Shown here one piece after another: positions 10,642-19,900 of a stretch of DNA of 32,721 bases. Each line of letters begins with the position of its first letter. Within the stretch, counting starts at the first letter, position 1. This DNA comes from Theodoxus fluviatilis. Taxonomy: Eukaryota > Mollusca > Gastropoda > Cycloneritida > Neritidae. The notes under the pieces are model-generated. The model saw only the letters and a program-made list of their open reading frames with translations, was not told the origin of the DNA and ran no database searches. The stretch lies in the NCBI GenBank assembly GCA_034096865.1, contig JAWQFJ010001840.1:45001-77721 (forward strand), written 5' to 3'. The position numbers and the translations under genes are program-made.

Positions 10642-10659
10642 TTTGTTTTGAAATTATGT

Positions 10660-10792
10660 GTCTCTCTCTCTCTGTGTCTCTGTCTTTCACTCTCTGTGTC
10701 TCTGTCTCTGTCTCTCTCTCTCACTCTCTCTCTGTGTCTCTGTCTCTCTGTCTCTCTCTCTCTCTGTCTCTGTCTCTGTCTCTGTCTCTGTC

Positions 10793-10831
<39 letters not shown>

Positions 10832-10880
10832 GTGTCTTTCTCTCTCTGTCTCTGTCTCTCTCTGTCTCTGTCTCTGTCTG
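10660..10880. repeat. TC-rich (TCTC/TCTG) microsatellite
   Basis: About 220 bp of TCTCTG-type polypyrimidine sequence. The Leu-Ser frames within it are compositional. Confidence 0.93.
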
Positions 10881-11220
10881 TTACGAAACGCATATTTCCC
10901 ATTTGTTCCTGGTTGTGGTTATGTCATATAGTGGGTTGGGAATTATCTGCCAAGCCATAGTGTAGTTTGATATTGCTGCCAAGCCAGTGTTGATTATGAG
11001 ATTTGGGTGGTGTGTGAAGTTTTAGAAGGAAAATAGAACTGTGAAACGTGTTTTCCTTCTAATACAGAAACGAACTTAGTAGAACGTTTGGGATGATATT
11101 ATATTCATCTCGGTTCGCACTCTGCCATTGACCAATCTGCAGTGGACTTTTTAGGTGATGGACTAATGAGACCGTTCAGTTATAGATCAATGGGGAGCTG
11201 ACTGGTTATGTGGACAGTTG
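10881..11220. other. Unique sequence, nothing recognised
   Basis: This leads into the promoter-like block at 11221. I saw no exon or RNA gene. Confidence 0.4.
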
Positions 11221-11312
11221 ATTGGTCGTTTGGTATGATATCGTGAATCGAGACACCCTCCAACGTTGTGATTGGTCGAGGACGACAGGTAGACTTTTGC
11301 TGTCGTATAAGA
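11221..11312 (+). promoter_or_regulatory. Promoter-like block: two inverted CCAAT boxes and a TATA box
   Basis: ATTGGTC occurs at 11221 and again at 11271, 50 bp apart, and a TATAAGA follows at 11306-11312. The order and spacing fit a pol II core promoter reading to the right. An ATTAAA occurs downstream at 12020-12025, and a TGG-containing stretch similar in style to a primer-binding site starts near 12090. A solo or decayed LTR is therefore one explanation. I could not define TG...CA ends or a duplicate LTR, and no protein follows. Confidence 0.3.
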
Positions 11313-12187
11313 ACCCGTGTTATGGAATAACACGCGTGCCCGTTGCAGAATTTTCACAGAGACAGCCCATGTGTGGACGGCGCCCTGTCTTGGAGAGAGT
11401 TCACGTGTTGAACTATCTGTGAAAACTGATGAAGTTTCGTCCACTGACGGATTATGCCCATCTCTCGCATCTTCGCCCCCCCCCCTCGCCTCGTCGATTC
11501 TCCCAAGTTACTTCGCCTGCCGTCTGCCTGCTGTCTGCCTACCGTCTGCCCGCCACTGAGGGAATTTGTCGTCTGCTCGCCTACCGGACGTCTGCCCACG
11601 CGTTTGACGCCAGAGCTCCTACATCTCCTGGATCAAGTACAAGTCAAGACCTCATACTCCACTACGAGAACCGAGAAATCATGACTGCCTCCTCTCCTAT
11701 GCGTGGCAATCTCATGTTTCGTCGTATTTTGTGAAGTGCATCCGTAAGCAGATATCCCAAAACCCCCCTCTTCCTCCACTGTGTGTGGAATTTCATTCAT
11801 TGGGAAAGTGGGCATGCGTTGCTCGCTGCGGATTGGCTGAACACCACGACGAGTCTCAGATGTGAGTACAGGTTTCACTCTGGCTTGGCAGCCGTTATCC
11901 GTTAATTATTATCTATTCTGGGGAAGGGTTTATTTTATTTTGCAATGCGTTTCAGTATCTCCATGTCTTATTAATTATTGTGTCGAAATTTTCACTCATG
12001 ACCAATTTGTTTATCATTGATTAAAGCTATGTTTGAACTTTGATTTTGGTATCCCAGTCCTCATTTGCGTACATACGTCATCCCTGTGTGAATGGTGGAT
12101 TGGAAGGTGACAAGTAGTAAAGCGAATTACCCTAGACGTTCAACGAGCCAAAGAAAAGATTAATAATCTTAATACTACTTGTAACAC
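11313..12187. other. Possible LTR or non-coding transcript; no protein recognised
   Basis: GC-rich sequence with a degenerate gtctgcctgc-type pattern around 11515-11550 gives way to an AT-rich 3' half containing ATTAAA at 12020. No long conserved frame was recognised. Confidence 0.3.
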
Positions 12188-12249
12188 TGTCTCTCTCTCT
12201 GTCTCTCTCTCTGTCTCTTTCTCTGTATCTGTCTTGCTCTCTCTCTCTG

Positions 12250-12294
<45 letters not shown>

Positions 12295-12867
12295 CTCTGT
12301 CTTTTTCTCCCTTTCTCTCTCTGTCTCTGTCTTTCTCTCTCTCTCTGTGTCTCTGTCTCTCTCTCTGTGTCTCTTTCTCTCTCTCTATGTGTGTCTCTCT
12401 CTCTGTGTCTCTGTCTCTCTCTCTGTCTCTGTCTCTCTCTGTGTCTCTGTCTCTCTCTCCATCTCTGTCTCTCTCTCTCTGTGTCTCTGTCTCTCTCTCT
12501 GTCTCTGTCTCTCTCTGTGTCTCTGTCTCTCTCTCTGTGTCTTTGTCTCTCTCTCTCTATGTGTCTCTGTCTCTCTCTCTCTATGTGTGTCTCTGTCTCT
12601 CTCTCTGTGTCTCTGTCTTTCTCTCTCTCTCTCTGCATCTCTCTCTCTCTGTGTCTGTCTGTCTCTCTCTCTGTGTCTCTGTCTGTCTCTGTGTGTCTCT
12701 GTCTGTCTCTGTGTGTCTCTGTCTGTCTCTGTGTGTCTCTGTCTGTCTGTCTGTGTCTCTCTGTCTGTCTGTCTCTGTCTCTTTATCTCTCTCTGTCTCT
12801 CTGTCTCTCTTTTTCTCTCTCTGTGTGTGTCTCTCTCTGTGTCTCTCTGTCTCTCTCTCTCTGTCTC

Positions 12868-12929
<62 letters not shown>

Positions 12930-13200
12930 CCTCTCTCTTCCCCTCTCTCTCTCCCTCTCTTCCAACCCCCCTCTCTCTCTCTTCCCCTTCCCCCTCTCTC
13001 TCTCCCCCCCCTCTCTCTCTCTCTGTCTCTCTCTCTCCCTCCCTCCCTCTCTCTTTCTCTCCTCTCTCCATCTCCTCTCTCTCTCTCTCCCCATCACTCT
13101 CTCTCTCTCTATCTTCTCTCTCTCTTCTCTCTCTTTCTCTCTTTCTTTCTTCCCACTCTATCTCATCCCCACTCCCTCCCCTACAATTCTCACCTATCCT
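12188..13200. repeat. 1-kb polypyrimidine (TCTC/TCTG) tract
   Basis: About 1 kb of nearly unbroken pyrimidine on the + strand is broken mainly by TGTGTC. It turns into TCCC/CCCC-rich sequence after 12925 and ends near 13200. Very long Ser-Leu and Arg-Glu frames on the two strands are compositional. Such strand asymmetry can form triplex DNA and is hard to assemble. Confidence 0.93.
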
Positions 13201-13511
13201 TGGCCTCGCGGCCAGAGGGTCGGAGCGTTAAAAAGCGGAAGATCTGACGAGCTCGACGCCCAGGCAGCTGGCGAACTTCTGCCCTCCCCCTACACAGGGT
13301 TCAAGGTCATAGAGTGATAAGTGTCTGGAGCCAGTAATTCTCCAGTCTGAAGAAAAAGGTTGTACCGAAGCAACATTGAAACTGGTGTCTTGTTTGGGAA
13401 AGTCTGAGCACCTTGCAAGGGACGGGATCCGCGAGCGAGAGGATTGCGGATAGAACGAAACCTCTCCTCTTTTTCGTAACATGTTCGTCAACTTTGAAAA
13501 AAACAAACAGG
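13201..13511. other. Unique sequence, nothing recognised
   Basis: This separates the polypyrimidine tract from the 12-bp array. No exon or RNA gene was seen. Confidence 0.4.
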
Positions 13512-13663
13512 GATGGATGTGAAGATGGGGCTGGAGGTGAGGATGGAGGTGAGGATGGAGGTGGGGATGGAGGTGAGGATGGAGGTGAGGATGGAAGTGG
13601 GGATGGAGGTGAGGATGGAAGTGGGGATGGAGGTGGGAATGGAGATGGGGATGGAGGTGAGTC
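13512..13663. repeat. 12-bp G-rich minisatellite (gatggaggtgag)
   Basis: About 12 units of gatggaggtgag and gatggaggtggg. Runs of GG/GGGG on one strand could form G-quadruplexes. Each gaggtgagg also resembles a splice donor, and the array ends in a strong ggag/gtgagt match at 13656. I take the similarity as coincidental. Confidence 0.88.
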
Positions 13664-13940
13664 TGTTGTGGTTCCAGGTGTCAAGTCATACTTATGTGTT
13701 CTTCAGATGGCCCTCGGTTGTCGGGAATGGATCTGTGGCTGAAGGCCATCGCTGTCGTTCATTCTGTTTTGCCTTACATGGGCCCGCTGCAGAAGCGACC
13801 GCTGCGAATGTCGCTTTTCTTGCCTTTAGTCTGGCCTGCTGGATCGTGTCTGTGTTTCTTCCTCGTGTCGCTGGTCACGTCGTACCCACTTTCTCTGAGG
13901 TGCTCTCGGGCCCCAAGGCAGTGACAGGTATTCCTTTAAA
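13664..13940. other. Open, hydrophobic-rich stretch of unknown nature
   Basis: Two overlapping forward frames encode hydrophobic runs (for example Ala-Phe-Leu-Ala-Phe-Ser-Leu-Ala). An acceptor-like ttcttcag precedes 13707, and gtgacag/gtatt lies near 13927. I do not recognise a family. It may be the 5' part of the LINE insertion or unrelated sequence. Confidence 0.25.
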
Positions 13941-14400
13941 AGAAGGTTCAAACAAGAATTTTGTCGAGAGACCTATTTGCAAAACCATTGACGAAAAGGT
14001 ATTTTTGAAATACGTATATTTGTTTTCGCTGCGGATTATCATATTCATTTGTCCACCGGAATCGATTGAAAGCTCAATCTTCAGCAATGTCTACCGTCCA
14101 CCCTGTTGTGAAATTGATGAAACCGAAGAACACTTCCTGCTGGAATGTCCGGTTTATGCTGATCTGCGACAGATGTACATCTTGATCTTTGATGTGATTG
14201 AATCCCACGAAACTGTCAATATTGAGAACCTGCTGTCCATATTAGATGTAAACATGATTAAATCGATAACATGGTACCTGCACCATACAAATCAAAGGAG
14301 ACACGAGGCTGTGAGAAATGCGCCAACCGAAGTTTTTGATTTGTAATGTTGTGATGGGAGGATAGCCTGAGCAAACAAACCCGTTCGTTCGTTCGCTAGT
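13940..14400 (+). mobile_element. 5'-truncated LINE, ORF2 C-terminus with GTTC tail
   Basis: A forward frame ending at TAA 14344-14346 carries Glu-Glu-His-Phe-Leu-Leu-Glu-Cys-Pro-Val-Tyr-Ala-Asp-Leu-Arg. This is the same C-terminal zinc-knuckle region as in the reverse-strand LINE at 10118, although the first Cys pair is degenerate. A short 3' UTR ends in a (cgtt)n tail at about 14382-14396. The left boundary is approximate. The tail abuts a reverse-strand LINE ORF1 remnant, which fits a nested insertion. Confidence 0.7.
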
Positions 14401-15308
14401 TCTTGGGCCCCAAGTATGGCTGGATTGTCCATAGTTTGAAGCAAGCAGACGATGACGGATATACGTCCTCCTTCTGTCTTCTTGCCTAGTCTGTGCTCAT
14501 AAGCAATATCGGTGTCGGAGAAATGACTCGAACACATTCCATTGAAAATCTATACGAATCCTTCTGTGGCTTATCATTTCCTTCGTTCTCCAGTTCCGCC
14601 ACGCCATAATTATACCACTACATTGTTATTCTGTCTTTGCCGCCTCGCTCTTCCAGTCCTTCCTCTAGTTGTTCGAGTCGTGTTGGCGTAGTGGGTTGTA
14701 GTTCTGAGATCCTGGGCTTCAGGGTTGAGCTCCGACACCGTCGTCTCCATCACCATCACGTCTGCCTTGAGCTTGTCCGCTGTGGTTGGCACGCCCTGTA
14801 TTGCTGACATCATCTCCATCACCATCACGTCTGCCTTGAGCTTGTCCGCTGTGGTTGGCACGCCCTGTATTGCTGACATCATCTCCATCACCATCACGTC
14901 TGCCTTGAGCTTGTCCGCTGTGGTTGGCACGCCCTGTATTGCTGACATCATCTCCATCACCATCACGTCTGCCTCTTGGTTGTTCGCTGTGGTTGGCAAG
15001 CCCTGTATTGCTGACATCATCTCCATCACCATCACGTCTACCTTGAGCTTGTCCGCTGTGGTTGGCACGCCCTGTATTGCTGACATCATCTCCATCACCA
15101 TCACGTCTGCCTTGAGCTTGTCCGCTGTGGTTGGCACGCCCTGTATTGCTGACATCATCTTCTGTGTCTGTTCCGTCAACTTCTTTTCAATGTTGTCCTT
15201 GGAAAGACGGACAGACAGAGAGAAAGTGGAAAAACTCTCAAACAAAAATGAGTGCGTTTGCCAGTAAAAACAGATGCGCAATGGATGTTTGTCCTGTGTT
15301 CGTTTCAA
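14400..15308 (-). pseudogene. LINE ORF1 remnant: coiled coil, basic linker, RRM-like part
   Basis: Reading leftward from 15308, the protein has an acidic/basic helical lead-in (Lys-Asp-Asn-Ile-Glu-Lys-Lys-Leu-Thr-Glu-Gln). Six 23-residue tandem repeats follow, containing Ala-Ile-Gln-Gly-Val-Pro-Thr-Thr-Ala-Asp-Lys-Leu. Next comes a basic stretch (Arg-Gly-Arg-Thr-Gly-Arg-Ala-Arg-Arg-Gln). After a frame change the text reads Tyr-Gly-Val-Ala-Glu-Leu-Glu-Asn. After another it reads Ala-Tyr-Glu-His-Arg-Leu-Gly-Lys-Lys-Thr-Glu-Gly-Gly and Leu-Gly-Ala-Gln-Glu-Leu. Coiled coil, then an RRM-like 'NNVVIYGV' core, then 'HRLGK' is the layout of many LINE ORF1 proteins. At least two frame breaks make it non-functional. 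It could instead be a host coiled-coil gene, but I consider that less likely. Confidence 0.6.
14742..15155. repeat. 69-bp tandem repeat, six copies, inside the ORF1 remnant
   Basis: Six copies of a 69-bp unit include ctgacatcatctccatcacc and the shared block gtctgccttgagcttgtccg. Five are nearly identical; the fourth from the left has a cluster of changes (cctcttggttgttcgctg). The period keeps the reverse-strand frame, so the helical region is lengthened in steps of 23 residues. Confidence 0.94.
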
Positions 15309-15770
15309 ACAAGTTTAATTTGAAATACATTTGCATACGTGTTTTAGTGAAAAGTTTTGTCAATTGGTTGTGTCAACCCAAAGAACACCTCATTCACCCC
15401 TCCCCTCCCACAAAAAACCCACTGCTACACCCAACAAACATTCAGCGTGGCTGAGACTAGTGAATATAGTATATCTCTGTTCAGAATGCCCAACAAACTG
15501 ACACAGTGAGTGGTTGGAATGTCTACAAGTCAGTTTGAATACTTATAGAATAAGCTCACAAAAGAATGGATAAATGAATCAGCAATTGGTTTAATTCCAG
15601 CTGCGATATTTTCAGCAGTGGCATCGCCTCTACAACAAGCAAACAAGCAAAGAAAGAAAGAAATGAAACAGAAGAGAAAAAAAAATCGAACCAGTGCAAT
15701 GTCTTGCATACTTCTTAATGACTCATTTCACCATCCCTAAAGGTTAAACACATGAAGAGAGGCCACACCT
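15160..15770. other. Unique sequence with short A-rich patches; no gene recognised
   Basis: The left end is the upstream part of the ORF1 remnant. Further right there is a short AAAG-rich patch near 15650. It ends next to the putative 3' end of the reverse-strand lectin gene. Confidence 0.4.
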
Positions 15771-15782
15771 GCATCATAGCGT

Positions 15783-15788
15783 TTTAAT
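15783..15788 (-). terminator. Possible poly(A) signal ATTAAA of the - strand lectin
   Basis: On the reverse strand ATTAAA lies about 280 bp after the lectin stop codon. The interval between is GC-rich and would be the 3' UTR. The distance is normal, but the evidence is only the hexamer. Confidence 0.35.
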
Positions 15789-16068
15789 CATCAGCGTCAG
15801 CCGCCAACTGCCCAGACCGAACCAGCGCCATGACAGTGGGCTGAACGCCCGCCGAAGCAGTCGTGGCGAGTGAAAGGGACGGACTGCGGCCCAGACAGAC
15901 AGACGCCGAGCAGACACGCTGCAGAACTCCAGGGAGTAGTTCCTCTCAGGGGCGGCCGTTCCCCGGTTGTACCTCGCGCTGCCTGCCGCCGTCCGCGGTG
16001 AAGCTGCTGAACATGGCCCTGAAGGCTCAACGCCCTCGGGTAAGAGCTGGGGGTGGAGTGTTTGGCAG

Positions 16069-16298
16069 CTACCGCTTTGCGCTGTAAACCAGCTCACACA
16101 CGGTAGGACGAAGGGAGTCACAAAACGTGTTCGTAAGATTGCAGTAGGACTTTATGGTGTTGACCACGACACAGTTGCCGATGTCTGATACGTTACGTAA
16201 CCAGTACTTCTGTGGAACGGGAGAGCCATCGGACCACCGGAAAGTGCCGTTCTCCTTCCTCCCCCCGAGCCAGTGCGGAGTGGCGTATCTCGTTCCCC
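16069..16298 (-). CDS. C-type lectin domain terminal exon, intact
   Basis: Reverse-strand sequence after the acceptor gctgccctttgcag (AG at 16300-16299) opens in phase 1 and runs 75 codons to TAG at 16071-16069. It reads Gly-Thr-Arg-Tyr-Ala-Thr-Pro-His-Trp-Leu-Gly-Gly (WIG strand), Phe-Arg-Trp-Ser-Asp-Gly-Ser-Pro-Val-Pro, Lys-Tyr-Trp-Leu and Gly-Asn-Cys-Val-Val-Val. It ends Asn-Thr-Phe-Cys and Thr-Val-Cys-Glu-Leu-Val. Order and spacing match the second half of a CTLD, including the Cys pair that closes the long loop. There is no EPN/QPD and no WND, so calcium-dependent sugar binding is doubtful. Two potential N-glycosylation sites (Asn-Gly-Thr, Asn-Leu-Thr) are visible. The frame has no defects. 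The first CTLD exon should lie to the right on the - strand but I did not find it in the window; the upstream intron holds C-rich sequence and the 30-bp array. Confidence 0.82.
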
Positions 16299-16317
16299 CT
16301 GCAAAGGGCAGCGTCCA

Positions 16318-16900
16318 TGCTCATAAAGCCTCTCCCTCCCCCCAAACCTCCACCCCACTCCCACAATCCAAACCCCCAAACCCCCTCCCCCAACCCACCC
16401 TCCCTCAACCCAACCCACCCCCTCCACCAACCCCCACCCTCCTCCTCCCCTCTACCTCCCCTCCTCACTCTCAAGCCCCCCAACCACTCCCGCCCAAGAC
16501 CCCATCCCCTCCTCCTTCCCTCCAGCCCCGACCCACCCTCTCACCCCCAAGCTCCCCCTTCCCTTAGGCCGTCACCCCATTCCCTCACCTCTACGCCATC
16601 CCTTCCCCCAAGCCATCTTTCCCTCTCCAAGCTCCCACTCCCCCCCCCCCAAAGCTCCCAATTCATCCCCTCAACCCAAGCTCCTAACCCCACCCCTTCC
16701 CCCAACCTCACCCTTAAGCTCCGCAACCCCTACCTCATCAAGCCCTTCCCCTCTCGCCCAGCCCCGCCTCCCCCCCAAGCTCTCACCCCATCCCCTTACC
16801 CCTAAGCCACCTCTCACCCCAAGCCCCCACCTCACCCCCAAACTCCCAACCAACTCCCTCACCCCCAAACCCCACCCCACTCCCTCCCCTGTCATCCCCA
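16318..16900. repeat. C-rich low-complexity tract (G-rich on the - strand)
   Basis: About 0.6 kb of CCCC/CCCA/CTCC sequence contains a loosely repeated aagctccc-type motif. It sits directly upstream of the reverse-strand lectin exon, so the transcript strand of the intron is G-rich. Many C runs of three to twelve bases could form i-motif or G-quadruplex structures. Long Pro-Ser and Gly-rich frames here are compositional. Confidence 0.88.
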
Positions 16901-16924
16901 TAAAAAAATCAATGGACAAAATGT

Positions 16925-16993
16925 CCCTCTAAGGGTTGAGGAAAACGATAAATCCATAGCGTGTCCTTGGGCGATTCATTAGAGACGAATAAC
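16925..16993 (+). repeat. SINE-like repeat head at the left edge of the 30-bp array
   Basis: The sequence aagggttgagg, then aaatccatagcgtgtccttg, then gcgattcattagagacgaat and aactagagac aligns in order with the copy at 29223-29300. That copy reads tgggttggggg, then gacccaccgtgtgtccctg, then agattcgtaacaggcaaatg and actagggatg. Differences are mostly transitions. The homology runs straight into the first satellite unit. Confidence 0.65.
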
Positions 16994-19900
16994 TAGAGAC
17001 ATCGCTGTTGGACTTGCTTTCACTAGGGACATCGCTATTGTACTTGCTTTCACTAGGGACATCGCTGTTGGACTTGCTTTCACTAGGGACATCGCTGTTG
17101 GACTTGCTTTCACTAGGGACATCGCTGTTGTACTTGCTTTCACTAGGGACATCGCTGTTGGACTTGCTTTCACTAGGGACATCACTGTTGGACTTGCTTT
17201 CACTAGGGACATCGCTATTGTACTTGCTTTCACTAGGGACATCGCTGTTGTACTTGCTTTCACTAGGGACATCACTGTTTCTTTCACTAGAGACATCGCT
17301 GTTGGACTTGCTTTCACTAGGGACATCACTGTTGGACTTGCTTTCACTAGGGATATCACTATTGGACTTGCTTTCACTAGGGACATCACTGTTGGACTTG
17401 CTTTCACTAGGGACATCGCTGTTGTACTTGCTTTCACTAGGGACATCACTATTGGACTTGCTTTCACTAGGGACATCGCTGTTGGACTTGCTTTCACTAG
17501 GGACATCAATGTTGTACTTGCTTTCACTAGGGACATCGCTGTTGGACTTGCTTTCACTAGGGACATCACTATTGGACTTGCTTTCACTAGGGACATCGCT
17601 ATTGTACTTGCTTTCACTAGGGACATCGCTGTTGTACTTGCTTTCACTAGGGACATCGCTGTTGGACTTGCTTTCACTAGGGACATCGCTGTTGGACTTG
17701 CTTTCACTAGGGACATCGCTGTTGCTTTCACTAGGGACATCGCTGTTGGACTTGCTTTCACTAGGGACATCGCTGTTGTACTTGCTTTCACTAGGGACAT
17801 CGCTGTTGCTTTCACTAGGGACATCACTGTTGTACTTGCTTTCACTAGGGACATCGCTGTTGTACTTGCTTTCACTAGAGACATCGCTGTTGCTTTCACT
17901 AGGGACATCGCTGTTGGACTTGCTTTCACTAGGGACATCGCTGTTGCTTTCACTAGGGACATCACTTTTGTACTTGCTTTCACTAGGGACATCGCTGTTG
18001 TACTTGCTTTCACTAGGGACATCGCTGTTGGACTTGCTTTCACTAGGGACATCACTGTTGGACTTGCTTTCACTAGGGACATCACTGTTGGACTTGCTTT
18101 CACTAGGGACATCACTGTTGGACTTGCTTTCACTAGGGACATCGCTGTTGTACTTGCTTTCACTAGGGACATCGCTGTTGCTTTCACTAGGGACATCACT
18201 GTTGTACTTGCTTTCACTAGGGACATCGCTGTTGTACTTGCTTTCACTAGGGACATCGCTGTTGGACTTGCTTTCACTAGGGACATCACTGTTGGACTTG
18301 CTTTCACTAGGGACATCACTGTTGGACTTGCTTTCACTAGGGACATCACTGTTGGACTTGCTTTCACTAGGGACATCGCTATTGTACTTGCTTTCACTAG
18401 GGACATCGCTGTTGTACTTGCTTTCACTAGGGACATCGCTGTTGGACTTGCTTTCACTAGGGACATCACTGTTGGACTTGCTTTCACTAGGGACATCGCT
18501 GTTGGACTTGCTTTCACTAGGGACATCGCTGTTGTACTTGCTTTAACTAGGGACATCACTGTTGGACTTGCTTTCACTAGGGACATCGCTGTTGGACTTG
18601 CTTTCACTAGGGACATCGCTGTTGGACTTGCTTTCACTAGGGACATCACTGTTGGACTTGCTTTCACTAGGGACATCGCTGTTGTACTTGCTTTCACTAG
18701 GGACATCGCTGTTGTACTTGCTTTCACTAGGGACATCGCTGTTGGACTTGCTTTCACTAGGGACATCGCTGTTGGACTTGCTTTCACTAGGGACATCGCT
18801 GTTGACTTGCTTTCACTAGGGACATCGCTGTTGGACTTGCTTTCACTAGGGACATCGCTGTTGTACTTGCTTTCACTAGGGACATCGCTGTTGTACTTGC
18901 TTTCACTAGGGACATCGCTGTTGGACTTGCTTTCACTAGGGACATCGCTGTTGGACTTGCTTTCACTAGGGACATCGCTGTTGGACTTGCTTTCACTAGG
19001 GACATCGCTGTTGGACTTGCTTTCACTAGGGACATCGCTGTTGGACTTGCTTTCACTAGGGACATCGCTGTTGTACTTGCTTTCACTAGGGACATCGCTG
19101 TTGTACTTGCTTTCACTAGGGACATCGCTGTTGCTTTCACTAGGGACATCACTGTTGGACTTGCTTTCACTAGGGACATCACTATTGGACTTGCTTTCAC
19201 TAGGGACATCGCTATTGGACTTGCTTTCACTAGGGACATCGCTGTTGTACTTGCTTTCACTAGGGACATCGCTGTTGTACTTGCTTTCACTAGGGACATC
19301 GCTGTTGGACTTGCTTTCACTAGGGACATCGCTGTTGACTTGCTTTCACTAGGGACATCGCTGTTGGACTTGCTTTCACTAGGGACATCGCTGTTGGACT
19401 TGCTTTCACTAGGGACATCGCTGTTGGACTTGCTTTCACTAGGGACATCGCTGTTGGACTTGCTTTCACTAGGGACATCGCTGTTGCTTTTACTAGGGAC
19501 ATCGCTGTTGGACTTGCTTTCACTAGGGACATCGCTGTTGCTTGCTTCACTAGGGACATCGCTGTTGCTTTCACTAGGGACATCGCTGTTGCTTTCACTA
19601 GGGACATCGCTGTTGCTTTCACTAGGGACATCGCTGTTGCTTTCACTAGGGACATCGCTGTTGACTTGCTTCACTAGGGACATCGCTGTTTGACTTGCTT
19701 TCACTAGGGACATCGCTGTTGCTTTCACTAGGGACATCGCTGTGGGCCTTGCTTTCACTAGGGACATCGCTGTTGACTTGCTTTCACTAGGGACATCGCT
19801 GTTGACTTGCTTTCACTAGGGACATCGCTGTTGACTTGCTTTCACTAGGGACATCGCTGTTGACTTGCTTTCACTAGGGACATCGCTGTTGACTTGCTTT

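Noticed and set aside
16979..18796. A reverse-strand frame of about 600 residues made of Met-Ser-Leu-Val-Lys-Ala-Ser repeats
   Set aside because: It is the 30-bp satellite read in frame. The opposite strand is equally open, unit-length changes break the frame further right, and nothing outside the array belongs to a protein.
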